63,080 nt of DNA from Ligilactobacillus ruminis DSM 20403 = NBRC 102161 (lineage in GTDB: Bacteria; Bacillota; Bacilli; Lactobacillales; Lactobacillaceae), in assembly GCF_900113455.1 (NCBI RefSeq), contig NZ_FOPI01000010.1, forward strand, positions 12,253-75,332, in the 5' to 3' direction. The translations under genes were made by a program, and so were the position numbers. The notes below the pieces were generated by a model, which did not search any database, was not told the DNA's origin, and worked only from the letters and a program-made list of their open reading frames with translations. Of the stretch, positions 7,592 to 16,932 are shown in pieces. Each line of letters opens with the position of its first letter. Within the stretch, counting starts at the first letter, position 1.

Positions 7592-9202
7592 GTGGATAAA
7601 GTAAAGGACGCTTTAGAAGCCTTGAAGGCAAAATGGAGTGAATTAAGCCGCCTTGTCAAGATTGCCATCGTTCTTGGAATCATCAGCCTTTTTGCGATAA
7701 TCGGCACGGTTTACTACATGAACACGCGCGTTGAATACAGCGTGCTGTTTTCAAATTTGAGCGAAGCAGACGCTGGGACGATTTCTCAGGATCTTGATTC
7801 GCAAAACATCAAATATAAGCTGGCAGACGACGGCAAAACGATCATGGTCGACAAGACGAAGGTCGATCAGTATCGAATCAATCTGGCCGTCGACAACAAG
7901 CTTCCAAGCAGTTCAAAAGGGTTTGAGCTGTTTGACTCGGCGAACATGATGACGACTGATGAAGATCGCAAAATCATGTATCAAAGGGCTTTGACAGGAG
8001 AATTGGAAAAATCGATTGCTGCTTTGGATGACGTTGACAAGGCAAAAGTCAATTTGACGATTCCAAAATCAGACAACGTGTTTGACAATTCGACTTCAAA
8101 AAAAGCCAAGGCATCAATCGTATTAACGCTTAAGGGGACTTCGATTTCGAAGGATGCGGTTCAGGGAATCGTTGCTTTGACGACCGGTGCGGTTCAGGGA
8201 CTTGACAAAAAGAACGTCAAAGTCGTCGATCAGACCGGAAAAATTTTGAATAAAAATGAAGAAGACGATGATTCCGACAGTTCCAGCGCGACAAGCAAGT
8301 ACATGAAACTCAAGAGTCAGTATGAAAAACAGATGGAAAAGAAGATTACGGGCTTGATCGAACCGGTTGTCGGCAAGGGCAAAGTCAAGGCCTCCGTAAA
8401 CGTTGATCTGAATTTTGACGCAGTGGAAAAGAAGATTACGAATTACAGCAATCCTCAGATCAGAAGCGAAAACGTTCAGGCAAGCGGCAAGCAGGCCGAA
8501 ATCAAGCAGGCACAAACCGGTCAGGTAAACGACAACGTTGATAACGTTACTGGCGATGCCAACAATGACAATGCTTCGTACAACAGAACGGTCAACAACG
8601 AGCTGAATACTGAGACGACGAAGATCATCAATGCACCGGGATCGATCAACCGTATGACGAGCTCAGTCGTCATCAACGGGGACCTTTCGGCAGGAGATTC
8701 CAAAAACATCCGCAAGCTGATTCAAGGAGCTCTCGGGTACGACAAGCAGCGCGGTGATACCGTTTCCGTTCAGGCAGTCAACTTTGCAAGAGCGAAGTCG
8801 ACGAAGAAGACGGTTGCCAAGAAACCGGCCAAGAAGACGAACTGGGTATTGATTGGAGCATTGATTGCAGCAGGCGTTCTTACGCTTGGAACGATCATTT
8901 TCCTCGTAATCCGTCGCCGCCGTCGTTTGGCTGAAGAGGAAGAAGAATACTATGATGATGATTATGACGTTGACGTAACCGATGAAGGAGAAGAAGAGGA
9001 GGAGGCAAAAGAAGGCGCTGAGGAACTCGATCCGGAAATTTTGGCAGAACAGGAACGTCAAAGAAAAGAAACAGAAACCAAGCGTAAAATCGCCGTTTCA
9101 ACCGAACAAAGGGCAAAAGAATACGCTACGAAGCATCCTGATGTCGTTGCTGACTTGATTTCAGCATGGGTCAAGGAAGGCGGAAAAGGGAAAAAGCAGT
9201 AG
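7592..9202 (+). CDS. fliF: Flagellar MS-ring protein FliF
   Basis: FliF (536 residues) forms the membrane-embedded MS ring that holds the export gate and the C ring. A transmembrane helix lies near residues 24-43 (IAIVLGIISLFAIIGTVYYM). YscJ/FliF-type ring-building domains follow (VLFSNLSEADAG, INLAVDNKLP). A second transmembrane helix lies at about 417-442. The cytoplasmic tail is very acidic and ends in the FliG-binding region. GTG starts after AGGGGG. The run of D/E residues after the second helix is denser than in many FliF proteins but is a known variable zone. Confidence 0.94.
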   Translation: MDKVKDALEALKAKWSELSRLVKIAIVLGIISLFAIIGTVYYMNTRVEYSVLFSNLSEADAGTISQDLDSQNIKYKLADDGKTIMVDKTKVDQYRINLAVDNKLPSSSKGFELFDSANMMTTDEDRKIMYQRALTGELEKSIAALDDVDKAKVNLTIPKSDNVFDNSTSKKAKASIVLTLKGTSISKDAVQGIVALTTGAVQGLDKKNVKVVDQTGKILNKNEEDDDSDSSSATSKYMKLKSQYEKQMEKKITGLIEPVVGKGKVKASVNVDLNFDAVEKKITNYSNPQIRSENVQASGKQAEIKQAQTGQVNDNVDNVTGDANNDNASYNRTVNNELNTETTKIINAPGSINRMTSSVVINGDLSAGDSKNIRKLIQGALGYDKQRGDTVSVQAVNFARAKSTKKTVAKKPAKKTNWVLIGALIAAGVLTLGTIIFLVIRRRRRLAEEEEEYYDDDYDVDVTDEGEEEEEAKEGAEELDPEILAEQERQRKETETKRKIAVSTEQRAKEYATKHPDVVADLISAWVKEGGKGKKQ

Positions 9203-9221
9203 ATTGGGGTGTTTTGAGTAA

Positions 9222-10226
9222 ATGGCAGAATTAAGCGGAATAAAAAGGGCAGCAATCTTAATGATTGCACTTGGCTCGGAAACTTCTTCAAAAATCATGA
9301 AGCAACTTCCTGAATCAATGATTCAGCAGGTCAGTTACGAAATCGCCAACACCGATTACGTTTCTCCCGAAGAACGCGATGAGGTAATGAACGAATTCGT
9401 CAACACTGCTCAGGCACGTCAATACGTGCTTGACGGCGGGATTGAATACGCCAGAAACTTGCTCAATCAGGCGTTGGGACCGCAAAAAGCAAAAGAAGTC
9501 ATCGATGTTTTGAATCAGATTCAGCTGCGCGAGCGTCCGTTCGACATCGCGCGCAAGGCTGATGAAAAGCAGCTGCTGAATCTTTTGCTTGAAGAACAGC
9601 CGCAAACGATCGCGCTGATCATGTGCTATCTTCAGCCGGATAAGGCGGCAAGCGTTTTGGCGGAGCTTCCGACAGAGCTTCAAGCAGAAGTTGCAGAGCG
9701 AATCGGATCGATTTCATCAACGTCGCCTTGGGTCATCAAGGCAATCGAACGTGTAATGAAAAGCAAGTTCACGAGCTTCGACGAATCCGAAACGGAAAAG
9801 GTCGGCGGCGTCAACGCGTTGGTCAATATTCTCAACTCTGCAAGTCGCAGCACGGAAAAGAATATTATCGACGATTTGGAAAAACGTCAGCCAGAACTTG
9901 GCGCAGAAGTCAAGGCCAACCTCTTCACGTTCGACGACATTATCACGTTGGAAGGTCGCGACGTGCAAAAGGTCTTGCGCGATGTGCCTAACGACGTTTT
10001 GGAACTTGCGCTCAAAGGTTCTGCAGAAGATATCAAAGAGTTCATTTTCAAGAACCTGTCGACACGTGCAGCCGACAACATCAGAGAAGATCTCGAGTAC
10101 ATGGGACCGGTTCGTTTGTCGTCCGTCGAAGAGGCACAGCAAAAAGTCGTTGCAGTTATCCGTCGCTTAGACGATGCAGGAGAGATTTACATCGGAAGAG
10201 GCGAGCAAGATGCAGTGGTCAAGTAA
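9222..10226 (+). CDS. fliG: Flagellar motor switch protein FliG
   Basis: FliG (334 residues) is the C-ring component that touches MotA and transmits torque. The N-terminal FliF-binding part is followed by a middle domain with the EQPQT motif (residue ~126; EHPQT in many species). The C-terminal torque domain contains TFDDIITLEGRDVQKVLRDV, matching the charged ridge helix of the family. ATG is preceded by a weak TGGGGTG site. The gene overlaps fliH. Confidence 0.95.
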   Translation: MAELSGIKRAAILMIALGSETSSKIMKQLPESMIQQVSYEIANTDYVSPEERDEVMNEFVNTAQARQYVLDGGIEYARNLLNQALGPQKAKEVIDVLNQIQLRERPFDIARKADEKQLLNLLLEEQPQTIALIMCYLQPDKAASVLAELPTELQAEVAERIGSISSTSPWVIKAIERVMKSKFTSFDESETEKVGGVNALVNILNSASRSTEKNIIDDLEKRQPELGAEVKANLFTFDDIITLEGRDVQKVLRDVPNDVLELALKGSAEDIKEFIFKNLSTRAADNIREDLEYMGPVRLSSVEEAQQKVVAVIRRLDDAGEIYIGRGEQDAVVK

Positions 10227-10968
10227 AAGAGGCAGCATAGTCAAATTATCGTCCGTAACCAAAGGAGAAGAAAAGGAAATCGTCACGAAGATTGTTGAGA
10301 AAAAAGAACCTGAGGACAATTTGCCAAATGAAGAACAGCTCCTGATCAGTCGGACGGAAAGAAAACTTGCCAAAGAACGTGAAGAGCATCGCAAAAAGCT
10401 TGAGCAGATGGAACAAGAGATCATCGCGAAGGCAAATGCAGAGGCTGAACAAATTAGAGAAGATGCTCAAAAAAAAGGCTATGACGACGGTCAGCAATCA
10501 GGCTACCAGGATGGTTATCAAGCGGGATTGAAGATTGCGCAAAAAGTCATCGAGCAGGAAAAAAGCAATTTGAATCAGGCAAATGAAGATTGTCAAAAGT
10601 TCGCCAAAGAAAAAGAAGAAGATTTGCGAAAGTTTGCGATCAAGCTAGCGGAGATTCTGATCAAAAAGCAGCTTGATGTCGATGCTTCGACGATTACCAA
10701 CATTTTGGCTCCCGTCTTCATTGAACTGGAAAAACCTGATGAAATGATTATCGTCAGAGCAAACGCTTGCTACAAGCAGCCGTTGATTGATCGGTTGGAC
10801 AAAATGCACAAAGAAGTTCCGAATCTGCGTTATTCGGTGTTGGAAGATGAAGGCCTTGAGCCGTACACGGTGAAAATCGAGTCAAACGAGTCGTTTATCA
10901 CGGTTGATATCAAAGAAGATTTGGAAAAGTTCTTAAAGAGTTTGGGTGAGCAGAATGAGCATGATTGA
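10210..10968 (+). CDS. fliH: Flagellar export stator protein FliH
   Basis: FliH (252 residues) links the ATPase FliI to the export gate and C ring. It is highly charged and helical, with a long coiled coil (about residues 30-160) containing GYDDGQQSGYQDGYQAG, a glycine-spaced stretch typical of FliH. A conserved C-terminal FliI-binding domain follows. I prefer ATG 10210, which has GGAAGAG just upstream and overlaps fliG by 17 bases. An ATG at 10174 would add 12 residues with no ribosome site. Confidence 0.88.
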   Translation: MQWSSKRGSIVKLSSVTKGEEKEIVTKIVEKKEPEDNLPNEEQLLISRTERKLAKEREEHRKKLEQMEQEIIAKANAEAEQIREDAQKKGYDDGQQSGYQDGYQAGLKIAQKVIEQEKSNLNQANEDCQKFAKEKEEDLRKFAIKLAEILIKKQLDVDASTITNILAPVFIELEKPDEMIIVRANACYKQPLIDRLDKMHKEVPNLRYSVLEDEGLEPYTVKIESNESFITVDIKEDLEKFLKSLGEQNEHD

Positions 10969-12310
10969 TTTGAGTTTTTCGGCCGAAGATTACTTATATC
11001 AAGCCGAACATCACAAATTTTATACGACTTATGGCAAAGTCAGCGAAGTCGTCGGATTGGTCATTAAGGCTGAAGGACTCAGCGTGTTCGTCGGTGAAAT
11101 CTGCGAAGTGGCCATCAAAGGTTCTGACAAGGTCGCTTTGGCAGAGGTTGTCGGCTTCGTTAAAGAAACGGTGCTTTTGATGCCTTTGGACGAACTTGAA
11201 GGAATCGGACCAGGGTGCGTCGTCAAACCGACAGGCAAGACTCTGCAGGTCAGAGTCGGACCTCAGCTTTTGGGTCACACGCTTGACGGCTTGGGCAGAC
11301 CACTTGACGATTCGGACATCGATACCGACAAGCTGGTCGATTATCCCGTTATTCAAGATTCACCGGATCCTTTCAGAAGAAAGCGGATTTCAAACGTCAT
11401 GCCGACCGGGGGCAGAACGATTGACGGACTCTTGACCGTTGGCGAAGGTCAGCGCATGGGCATCTTTGCCGGCTCGGGTGTTGGCAAAAGTACTTTGCTT
11501 GGGATGATTGCGAGATATTGTCAGGCAGACGTGATCGTGATCGGACTGATCGGTGAACGTGGTCGCGAAGTGATGGAATTTATTGAAAAAGATTTGGGAA
11601 AAGAAGGCTACGCCAAATCGGTTGTGGTTTGCGCAACGTCCGATACGCCGCCGCTTGTCAGATTAAAAGGCGCGCATACGGCAACTGCAATTGCTGAATA
11701 TTTCAGGGATCAGGGCAAAAAAGTCGTGTTGATGATGGATTCCGTGACTCGCTTTGCGATGGCACAGCGCGAAATCGGGCTTTCGACCGGTGAGCCGCCG
11801 ACAACCAAAGGCTATACGCCGTCAGTGTTTGCTGAATTGCCAAAGCTTTTGGAACGAAGCGGGATGTCTGAGAAAGGTTCGATCACTGCATTTTATACGG
11901 TGCTGGTCGAAGGTGACGACATGAACGAGCCGATTGCCGATGCCGTTCGCGGTATCTTGGACGGACACATCGTTCTTTCAAGAAAAATCGCTTCGCAAAA
12001 TCACTATCCGGCAATCGACGTCCAAGTCAGTCTGAGTCGTCTGATGAAGGAGCTCGTTTCGGAAGAACATACGAAAGATGCCGGCGAGTTACGCGAAAAC
12101 ATGGGCGTTTACAACGATTCAAAGGATCTGATCGATATTGGGGCCTACAAGAAAGGGTCGAATGCAGTGATTGATTACGCGGTCTCGCTGCACGTGCCGA
12201 TTGAAGATTTTTTGAAGCAGCGCGTTGAAGAATATTCGAGTTTTGAAGAAACGGAAAGCAGATTGCACGGGTTGTTTGAAGAAGTTCCGAGCGGGCAATG
12301 GTCCGGCTGA
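10955..12310 (+). CDS. fliI: Flagellum-specific export ATPase FliI
   Basis: FliI (451 residues) is the hexameric ATPase of the flagellar type III secretion system, related to the F1 beta subunit. The Walker A motif GSGVGKST lies near residue 173, GERGREVMEFIE follows, and the Walker B region is VVLMMDSVTRFAMAQRE. The C-terminal lobe is complete. The start is either ATG 10955, with GGGTGAG just upstream, or GTG 10946; ATG is preferred. It overlaps fliH by 14 bases. Confidence 0.96.
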   Translation: MSMIDLSFSAEDYLYQAEHHKFYTTYGKVSEVVGLVIKAEGLSVFVGEICEVAIKGSDKVALAEVVGFVKETVLLMPLDELEGIGPGCVVKPTGKTLQVRVGPQLLGHTLDGLGRPLDDSDIDTDKLVDYPVIQDSPDPFRRKRISNVMPTGGRTIDGLLTVGEGQRMGIFAGSGVGKSTLLGMIARYCQADVIVIGLIGERGREVMEFIEKDLGKEGYAKSVVVCATSDTPPLVRLKGAHTATAIAEYFRDQGKKVVLMMDSVTRFAMAQREIGLSTGEPPTTKGYTPSVFAELPKLLERSGMSEKGSITAFYTVLVEGDDMNEPIADAVRGILDGHIVLSRKIASQNHYPAIDVQVSLSRLMKELVSEEHTKDAGELRENMGVYNDSKDLIDIGAYKKGSNAVIDYAVSLHVPIEDFLKQRVEEYSSFEETESRLHGLFEEVPSGQWSG

Positions 12311-12337
12311 CAAGCCAAAGGAGAGGGGCATTTTTAA

Positions 12338-12763
12338 ATGAAGAAATTTCAATTTTCTTTGCAAAGAGTTTTGGAGTATCGAATGACGCTGGAAGATCAG
12401 GCAAAGGCCAAATTTGCAAACGTTCAAAGGATAATCAATCAGACCGAACAGGAAATCGTTGAGCTTGGTCATGAAAAACGCGATATGATGGACGTTCGCG
12501 AATTCAATCTTGGCAGACTTCAAGTGCAAAGAAGGTATCTGGCCGAGCTTGATAATGAAATAATGGCGGCACAGAGCCGTTTGAGAGATCTTCATGCCGA
12601 ACATCAAAAAGCTTTGAACGAATACGTCGAAGCGCAAAAAGAGCGCAAAGTCTTGGAAAAGCTGCGCGATAAGCAAAAAGAAGACTATCAGCTTGAAGCA
12701 AATCATGAAGAACAAAAACAACTTGATGAGATGGCCAATCGCCCCAAGTATAAAATGGCGTAA
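12338..12763 (+). CDS. fliJ: Flagellar export chaperone FliJ
   Basis: FliJ (141 residues) is a coiled-coil protein that inserts in the FliI ring and escorts chaperone-substrate complexes. The whole sequence is charged and helical, beginning MKKFQFSLQRVLEYR, a good match to the FliJ N-terminus. It starts at ATG after AGGAGAGGGG. The gene is in its usual place between fliI and fliK. Confidence 0.9.
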   Translation: MKKFQFSLQRVLEYRMTLEDQAKAKFANVQRIINQTEQEIVELGHEKRDMMDVREFNLGRLQVQRRYLAELDNEIMAAQSRLRDLHAEHQKALNEYVEAQKERKVLEKLRDKQKEDYQLEANHEEQKQLDEMANRPKYKMA

Positions 12764-12792
12764 GAATCATGAAATTGAAGGGAGGTGAAAAA

Positions 12793-14166
12793 ATGGAAAA
12801 GGTAATGCCGAACGTCGGTTCAGTCACGGTCGAATCCGTTTCAATCACATCGCAAAAAACAGTCAAAGCAAGCGACAAAAACGAATTCAGCAAGCTTGTC
12901 AACAAGAGCAAGTCGAAAACGCAGGCAAAAGTCAATCAAGAAAATGCCGATCAAAACAATGACGGAAAAGATGACGGGAAAAAAGTTTCCGACAATTCCA
13001 AGCAAGATGCCGATGACAAAAAAGTTGCGGTCAAAGATCAGCAGTCTGATGAAAAGCAAACGGAAAAAGATCAAACTGCGACTGTTCAGGCTGAGATTCA
13101 GCCGGTCCAGGTACAAGAAGTCAAAGCAATTTCTGAAACTGACGTGAAGCCTTCAGTGACTGAAAACCAACCGTCTGATGCAGTGACGGTTTCAGAAGTT
13201 TCGAAATCGGATTCCAATCAAAAGTTGGCAACGATTCAGCAAACGGTCACGATTGATGTTCAAACTGACGAAGCTCAAGCGCAGCCGTCGGAAAATGCAG
13301 ACGAAAAAAAGCAAGCGTCCGCTGCAACGACACAGAATGGGCAAACCGTTGACGTTCAAACAAAAGACAATGTTCAAACGTCTCGGGAGCAAACGCAAGC
13401 GGTTCAGACCACAAGCGTCGCACAGACTCAGCAGACGAGTCAAAATCAGGTTCAGCAAGCGACGAATCAGCCGCAACAGACTCAATCGACCGTCAAAGTC
13501 GAAGAGGTCGGCACGGTTCAAAACGTTGAGACTCAAGCAAGCGATGCGAAGGTCGATTTGAACGAGCTTGCAACGCTCAACAATCAGGCACAGGCGATTC
13601 AAACAGCCCCAGCAGATACGAAGGCTGCATTTTCAGCTAAGATGAACGTTGCGACAACGAGAGCAGCTGAAAAACTCGCTCAGCCGATCGTTGAAAAAGT
13701 TTCGACGTCGGTCGCCCCAAACGGCGGACTCAAAACGATCACGTTGCAGCTGACACCGGCCAAGCTCGGAAACGTGCGCATCGTGATGCACGTCAGCGAG
13801 CAGGGCATTTCGCTCAAGTTCAACGTTCAAACCGATCAGGCAAAACAGCTGCTGCAGTCGGTTACAGGCAAGCTTGAGCAGATTTTGAAAAATGCAGAGG
13901 TCAACGCGACGCAGCGCACAACGCAAAGTTTCAATCTTCAAAAAGCCGATCAGCCTGAAACCGTGACGAAGGCGCCGCAATTTGAACAGGATACGAGCAG
14001 TCTGCTGAATTCGAATCAAAACGGATCTCAACAGTTCAATCAAAACGGCATGCGTCAGATGAGAACGGTCAACGGCTATCGCAAAGCCCCGGTTCTTGAG
14101 ACAAAGCAGGAAGACGAGGACAAAAAAGAACAAGTGCCGACGAGCACGATCAGCATTTTGGCATAG
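12793..14166 (+). CDS. fliK: Flagellar hook-length control protein FliK
   Basis: FliK (457 residues) is a secreted molecular ruler that also switches export specificity through FlhB. Residues 1-270 are low-complexity, rich in Q, T, V, K and D, as is common in FliK rulers. The conserved C-terminal domain contains ITLQLTPAKLGNVRIVMHV, the substrate-switching region. GGAGGTG at 12781-12787 identifies ATG 12793 as the start rather than the in-frame ATG at 12769. The long Q-rich stretch is likely to vary between strains. Confidence 0.9.
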   Translation: MEKVMPNVGSVTVESVSITSQKTVKASDKNEFSKLVNKSKSKTQAKVNQENADQNNDGKDDGKKVSDNSKQDADDKKVAVKDQQSDEKQTEKDQTATVQAEIQPVQVQEVKAISETDVKPSVTENQPSDAVTVSEVSKSDSNQKLATIQQTVTIDVQTDEAQAQPSENADEKKQASAATTQNGQTVDVQTKDNVQTSREQTQAVQTTSVAQTQQTSQNQVQQATNQPQQTQSTVKVEEVGTVQNVETQASDAKVDLNELATLNNQAQAIQTAPADTKAAFSAKMNVATTRAAEKLAQPIVEKVSTSVAPNGGLKTITLQLTPAKLGNVRIVMHVSEQGISLKFNVQTDQAKQLLQSVTGKLEQILKNAEVNATQRTTQSFNLQKADQPETVTKAPQFEQDTSSLLNSNQNGSQQFNQNGMRQMRTVNGYRKAPVLETKQEDEDKKEQVPTSTISILA

Positions 14167-14180
14167 GAAAGGAGAAAGAG

Positions 14181-14654
14181 ATGACAGAAGTAGTTAACAA
14201 TACGGCCATCAGTCAAGCGTTGAGAACGGCCGACGTTTCCAAGGCGGTTGCCGGTGCGGCTAATTCCCAGACGTTAAAAAACATCGGGAACAACAACTCG
14301 ACGATCAAGATTGACGACTTCTTGAAAATTATTTCGACTGCTATGAGCAATCCTTCGATTTCCGGCGATTCGTCATCGTCAGGTTCAAGCGGGACTGACT
14401 ACATTTCGCAGATGGCTCAATTTTCAACGATGGAAACTTTAAATGAGCTGAACAAGACCGTTACGACGGCAATGATGATTTCACAACAGCAACAGGCATT
14501 TTCATTGATCGGCAAAACGGTTGACATGGTTGATGAGAAGAATCAGCCTTTTACCGGCAAGGTCGAACGCGTTTCGTTCAAAAACGGGTTTGCTCAGATC
14601 AGCGTCAACGGCAAGTATTATGACATGAGTTCTCTTAGCGGGGTTGGTGAATAA
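14181..14654 (+). CDS. flgD: Flagellar hook capping protein FlgD
   Basis: FlgD (157 residues) caps the growing hook and is then lost. The N-terminal FlgD signature is present (DFLKIISTAMSNPSISGDSS and TDYISQMAQFSTMETLNELN). The protein is short, as in other Firmicutes, lacking the long Ig-like C-terminus of enterobacterial FlgD but keeping a small SH3-like tail (GKTVDMVDEKNQPFTGKVER). It starts at ATG after GGAAAGGAG and abuts the next gene. Confidence 0.93.
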   Translation: MTEVVNNTAISQALRTADVSKAVAGAANSQTLKNIGNNNSTIKIDDFLKIISTAMSNPSISGDSSSSGSSGTDYISQMAQFSTMETLNELNKTVTTAMMISQQQQAFSLIGKTVDMVDEKNQPFTGKVERVSFKNGFAQISVNGKYYDMSSLSGVGE

Positions 14655-15008
14655 ATGATGCGCATTTCCCAAGTTGGCTTGGAAAATCAAAATCACGCAA
14701 CGATCCAGGCGCAAAAAAAGAGGAATCAGCAAGATTTTGGAAATGAACTTGAAAAAGCGCAATTGAAAATTTCTAATCACGCTCAAAAGAGAATGAGTGC
14801 CAGAAAATTAAATCTTGCGGATGACGATTATGTTCAAATTTCAAAAGCAGTCTCTGAGCTTCAAGAAAAAGGAAGTCGGGAGTCTTTGCTCTTGTACAAA
14901 GATATGGGACTCATCGCAAACGTTCAGAACAGAACGATTATTACGGCGATGGACATGAACGAAATCGGGACTGTCACGAACATCGACAGTACCAAGTTTA
15001 TCAAATAG
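14655..15008 (+). CDS. Small flagellar operon protein located between flgD and flgE
   Basis: This 117-residue protein belongs to the conserved small flagellar operon protein family found beside flgD/flgE in many Firmicutes. The core is ISNHAQKRMSARKLNLADDD followed by an alternating strand pattern ending in RTIITAMDMNEIGTVTNIDS. Its molecular role is not settled. The gene starts at the first of two tandem ATGs directly after the flgD stop, so translation is probably coupled to flgD. The conserved position suggests a role in hook assembly, which is inference. Confidence 0.82.
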   Translation: MMRISQVGLENQNHATIQAQKKRNQQDFGNELEKAQLKISNHAQKRMSARKLNLADDDYVQISKAVSELQEKGSRESLLLYKDMGLIANVQNRTIITAMDMNEIGTVTNIDSTKFIK

Positions 15009-15086
15009 CAGCCGGACCGAAAGGAAGCTGCTGCATCTTTTGAACGACTGAAAAAGATGCAATCATTTAACAGGAGGAATTTTTAA

Positions 15087-15992
15087 ATGTTAAGATCTCT
15101 TTACTCAGGCGTTAGCGGCATGAAAGGTTTTCAGACTCAAATGGACGTTATCGCCAACAACGTTTCAAATGTTAATACGCACGGTTTCAAAGCAGGTCGT
15201 GTTTTATTCCAAGACATGGTCAGCCAAAATACGACGTCAGCCTCAGAGCCCGGCTTGGGCCTTGGCGGTGTCAACGGCAAGCAGGTCGGACTTGGGATGC
15301 AGACAGGTGCCATTGATACGATGACGGGCCGTGGCAACATGGAATCTACCGGTCAGGACATGGACCTTTACATTCGAGGCGAAGGCTACTTCGTCGTGCG
15401 CAAGGAAGCAACGGCCGATTCCGATGCCGTGACATACTACACGCGTGACGGTGCCTTCAAGCGCGACAGCCAAGGGTTGTTAGTCAACTCCAATGGTTAT
15501 CACGTCAAGGGGCAACCGACAAAGGGAAACATCCCTGCCCCTATGGACAACAATTTCAAGAGTGAAAACTATTTCGGTAATCCGAACGCTACGGGTTCAA
15601 ATCTCGCTGACATCAATATTCCTGAAACGGTCAACGGTCAGCGTTTCGAATCAGTCACGATCGATAATTCAGGTCTTGTCGTTGCAAAATACGGTGATAC
15701 GCGCTATGCAATGGGCAAGATTGAACTTGCCAAGTTTAACAACCCGTCCGGTTTGCAAAAATCAGGCAGCAACAACTTCTCCGTCACGAACAACTCGGGC
15801 GATCCGAACTTTGCAACTCCAGGTCTTGGCGGTACCGGTACTTTGGAATCAGGATTTTTGGAAATGTCAAACGTCGATTTGGCCGATCAGTTCTCGCAAA
15901 TGATCATCGCAAGTCGTGCATACCAGGCAAACTCGCGCAGTATTACGACTTCGGACGAAATGTTGCAGGAGTTGCTGAACCTGAAGCACTAA
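15087..15992 (+). CDS. flgE: Flagellar hook protein FlgE
   Basis: FlgE (301 residues) is the hook subunit. Its N-terminus (MLRSLYSGVSGMKGFQTQMD, then VIANNVSNVNTHGFKAGR) and C-terminus (SNVDLADQFSQMIIASRAYQ) carry the paired helices of the hook/rod family. The length fits Firmicutes hooks, which lack the large outer domain. It starts at ATG after a strong AGGAGG. The 78-base gap upstream has no clear promoter. Confidence 0.94.
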   Translation: MLRSLYSGVSGMKGFQTQMDVIANNVSNVNTHGFKAGRVLFQDMVSQNTTSASEPGLGLGGVNGKQVGLGMQTGAIDTMTGRGNMESTGQDMDLYIRGEGYFVVRKEATADSDAVTYYTRDGAFKRDSQGLLVNSNGYHVKGQPTKGNIPAPMDNNFKSENYFGNPNATGSNLADINIPETVNGQRFESVTIDNSGLVVAKYGDTRYAMGKIELAKFNNPSGLQKSGSNNFSVTNNSGDPNFATPGLGGTGTLESGFLEMSNVDLADQFSQMIIASRAYQANSRSITTSDEMLQELLNLKH

Positions 15993-16022
15993 TTGCGAAA
16001 TGAATAAAAAGTGAGTGGTAGC

Positions 16023-16280
16023 GTGATTGAATTAACAGCATGGAGCGGCGAAAAATTTTATCTCAATCCGGACATGATCGTCAGAATCGACGAACGACCG
16101 GACACGGTGATTACTTTGACGGACGGGACGCCGATCGTCGTCAAAAATACCGCAAAAGAAGCGGTTGAAAAAATCACTGCATATCGCCGCCTTGTTTTTA
16201 GCGGATTGTTAGACGCAAATGCAACGGAGGATGACTACAAATCCTCAGAAAACGATAGAGAGTTGGGTGAAAATGGATAA
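16023..16280 (+). CDS. flbD: Flagellar protein FlbD (YlzI family)
   Basis: This 85-residue protein has the FlbD signature: MIELTAWSGEKFYLNPDMIV near the start and a TLTDGTPIVVKNTAKEAVEK segment. Firmicutes FlbD proteins sit between flgE and fliL as here, and their function is poorly defined. Family members normally begin MI-LT, so I chose GTG 16023 over GTG 16011; the ribosome site is weak for both. The last 8 bases overlap fliL. Confidence 0.82.
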   Translation: MIELTAWSGEKFYLNPDMIVRIDERPDTVITLTDGTPIVVKNTAKEAVEKITAYRRLVFSGLLDANATEDDYKSSENDRELGENG

Positions 16281-16815
16281 TAAAAAAGAAGCACCAAAGG
16301 CAAAGACAAAAAAGCCTGCGGCAATTGAAGAAACAGAAGTTAAAAAAGGTCCAAAGTGGGGAATCCTGATTCCTTTGATCGTGATCTTGACGATTTGCGG
16401 CAGTGTCGGTGGTACGGTTCTCGCAACGCATTTCCTTGCGCCTAAGACCGAACAGGCAGGTTCTTCCGTCAAGCGCAACGCCGGAACAGGCAAGATTTCC
16501 GATGACGAAAAACTGGTCAGCGTGCCGAAGTTCGTTGTCAACCTTGCAACGGACGATTCGGCCAATACGCAGTATGCGCGCCTGAAGATTTCAATCTTGG
16601 TCGAAAATGGCGACAAGGCCGCTGAAGCCAAGAAAAACATGGCTGTGATTCGTGACGCCGTTATCAATGTCATGAAGAAGAAAAAGGCCACGGATATTTT
16701 GAGCAATTCCGGTAGCGTAACGGCTTTGAAGAACGAATTAAAAGACGGAATCAACGAAGAGCTCGGCGAAACGCTGGCAATTCAGGTTTACGTAACGGAT
16801 TTGGTTGTTCAATAA
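16273..16815 (+). CDS. fliL: Flagellar basal body-associated protein FliL
   Basis: FliL (180 residues) is a single-pass membrane protein near the stators that aids torque and stator stability. A charged cytoplasmic N-terminus is followed by a transmembrane helix (about 33-52, WGILIPLIVILTICGSVGGT). The FliL periplasmic domain begins at VSVPKFVVNL and ends with AIQVYVTDLVVQ. ATG 16273 is better placed than an in-frame ATG 54 bases upstream that would lie deep in flbD. Confidence 0.9.
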   Translation: MDNKKEAPKAKTKKPAAIEETEVKKGPKWGILIPLIVILTICGSVGGTVLATHFLAPKTEQAGSSVKRNAGTGKISDDEKLVSVPKFVVNLATDDSANTQYARLKISILVENGDKAAEAKKNMAVIRDAVINVMKKKKATDILSNSGSVTALKNELKDGINEELGETLAIQVYVTDLVVQ

Positions 16816-16844
16816 AACTTCTTAAAAAGTTAGATGTAATTCTG

Positions 16845-16873
16845 TTGATTGAGTTTTAAGCATTATGTAAAAT
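16845..16873 (+). promoter_or_regulatory. Internal sigma-A-type promoter before fliO
   Basis: TTGATT (16845-16850), a 17-base spacer and TAAAAT (16868-16873) lie in the only sizeable gap (117 bases) inside the first half of the operon. ATTGAGT/ACTCAAT arms (16848-16854, 16873-16879) overlap it, so it may be regulated. Confidence 0.45.
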
Positions 16874-16908
16874 ACACTCAATTAATGAATTCTGCGGTTT
16901 AGTCCGCG

Positions 16909-16919
16909 TCAGTTAGTTG
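16909..16919 (+). repeat. Leader motif TCAGTTAGTTG, copy before fliO
   Basis: This copy differs from the others only in its first base. It immediately precedes the GGAGG of fliO and follows a small GCGG/CCGC hairpin. Confidence 0.5.
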
Positions 16920-16932
16920 GAGGTTTTGTTGT

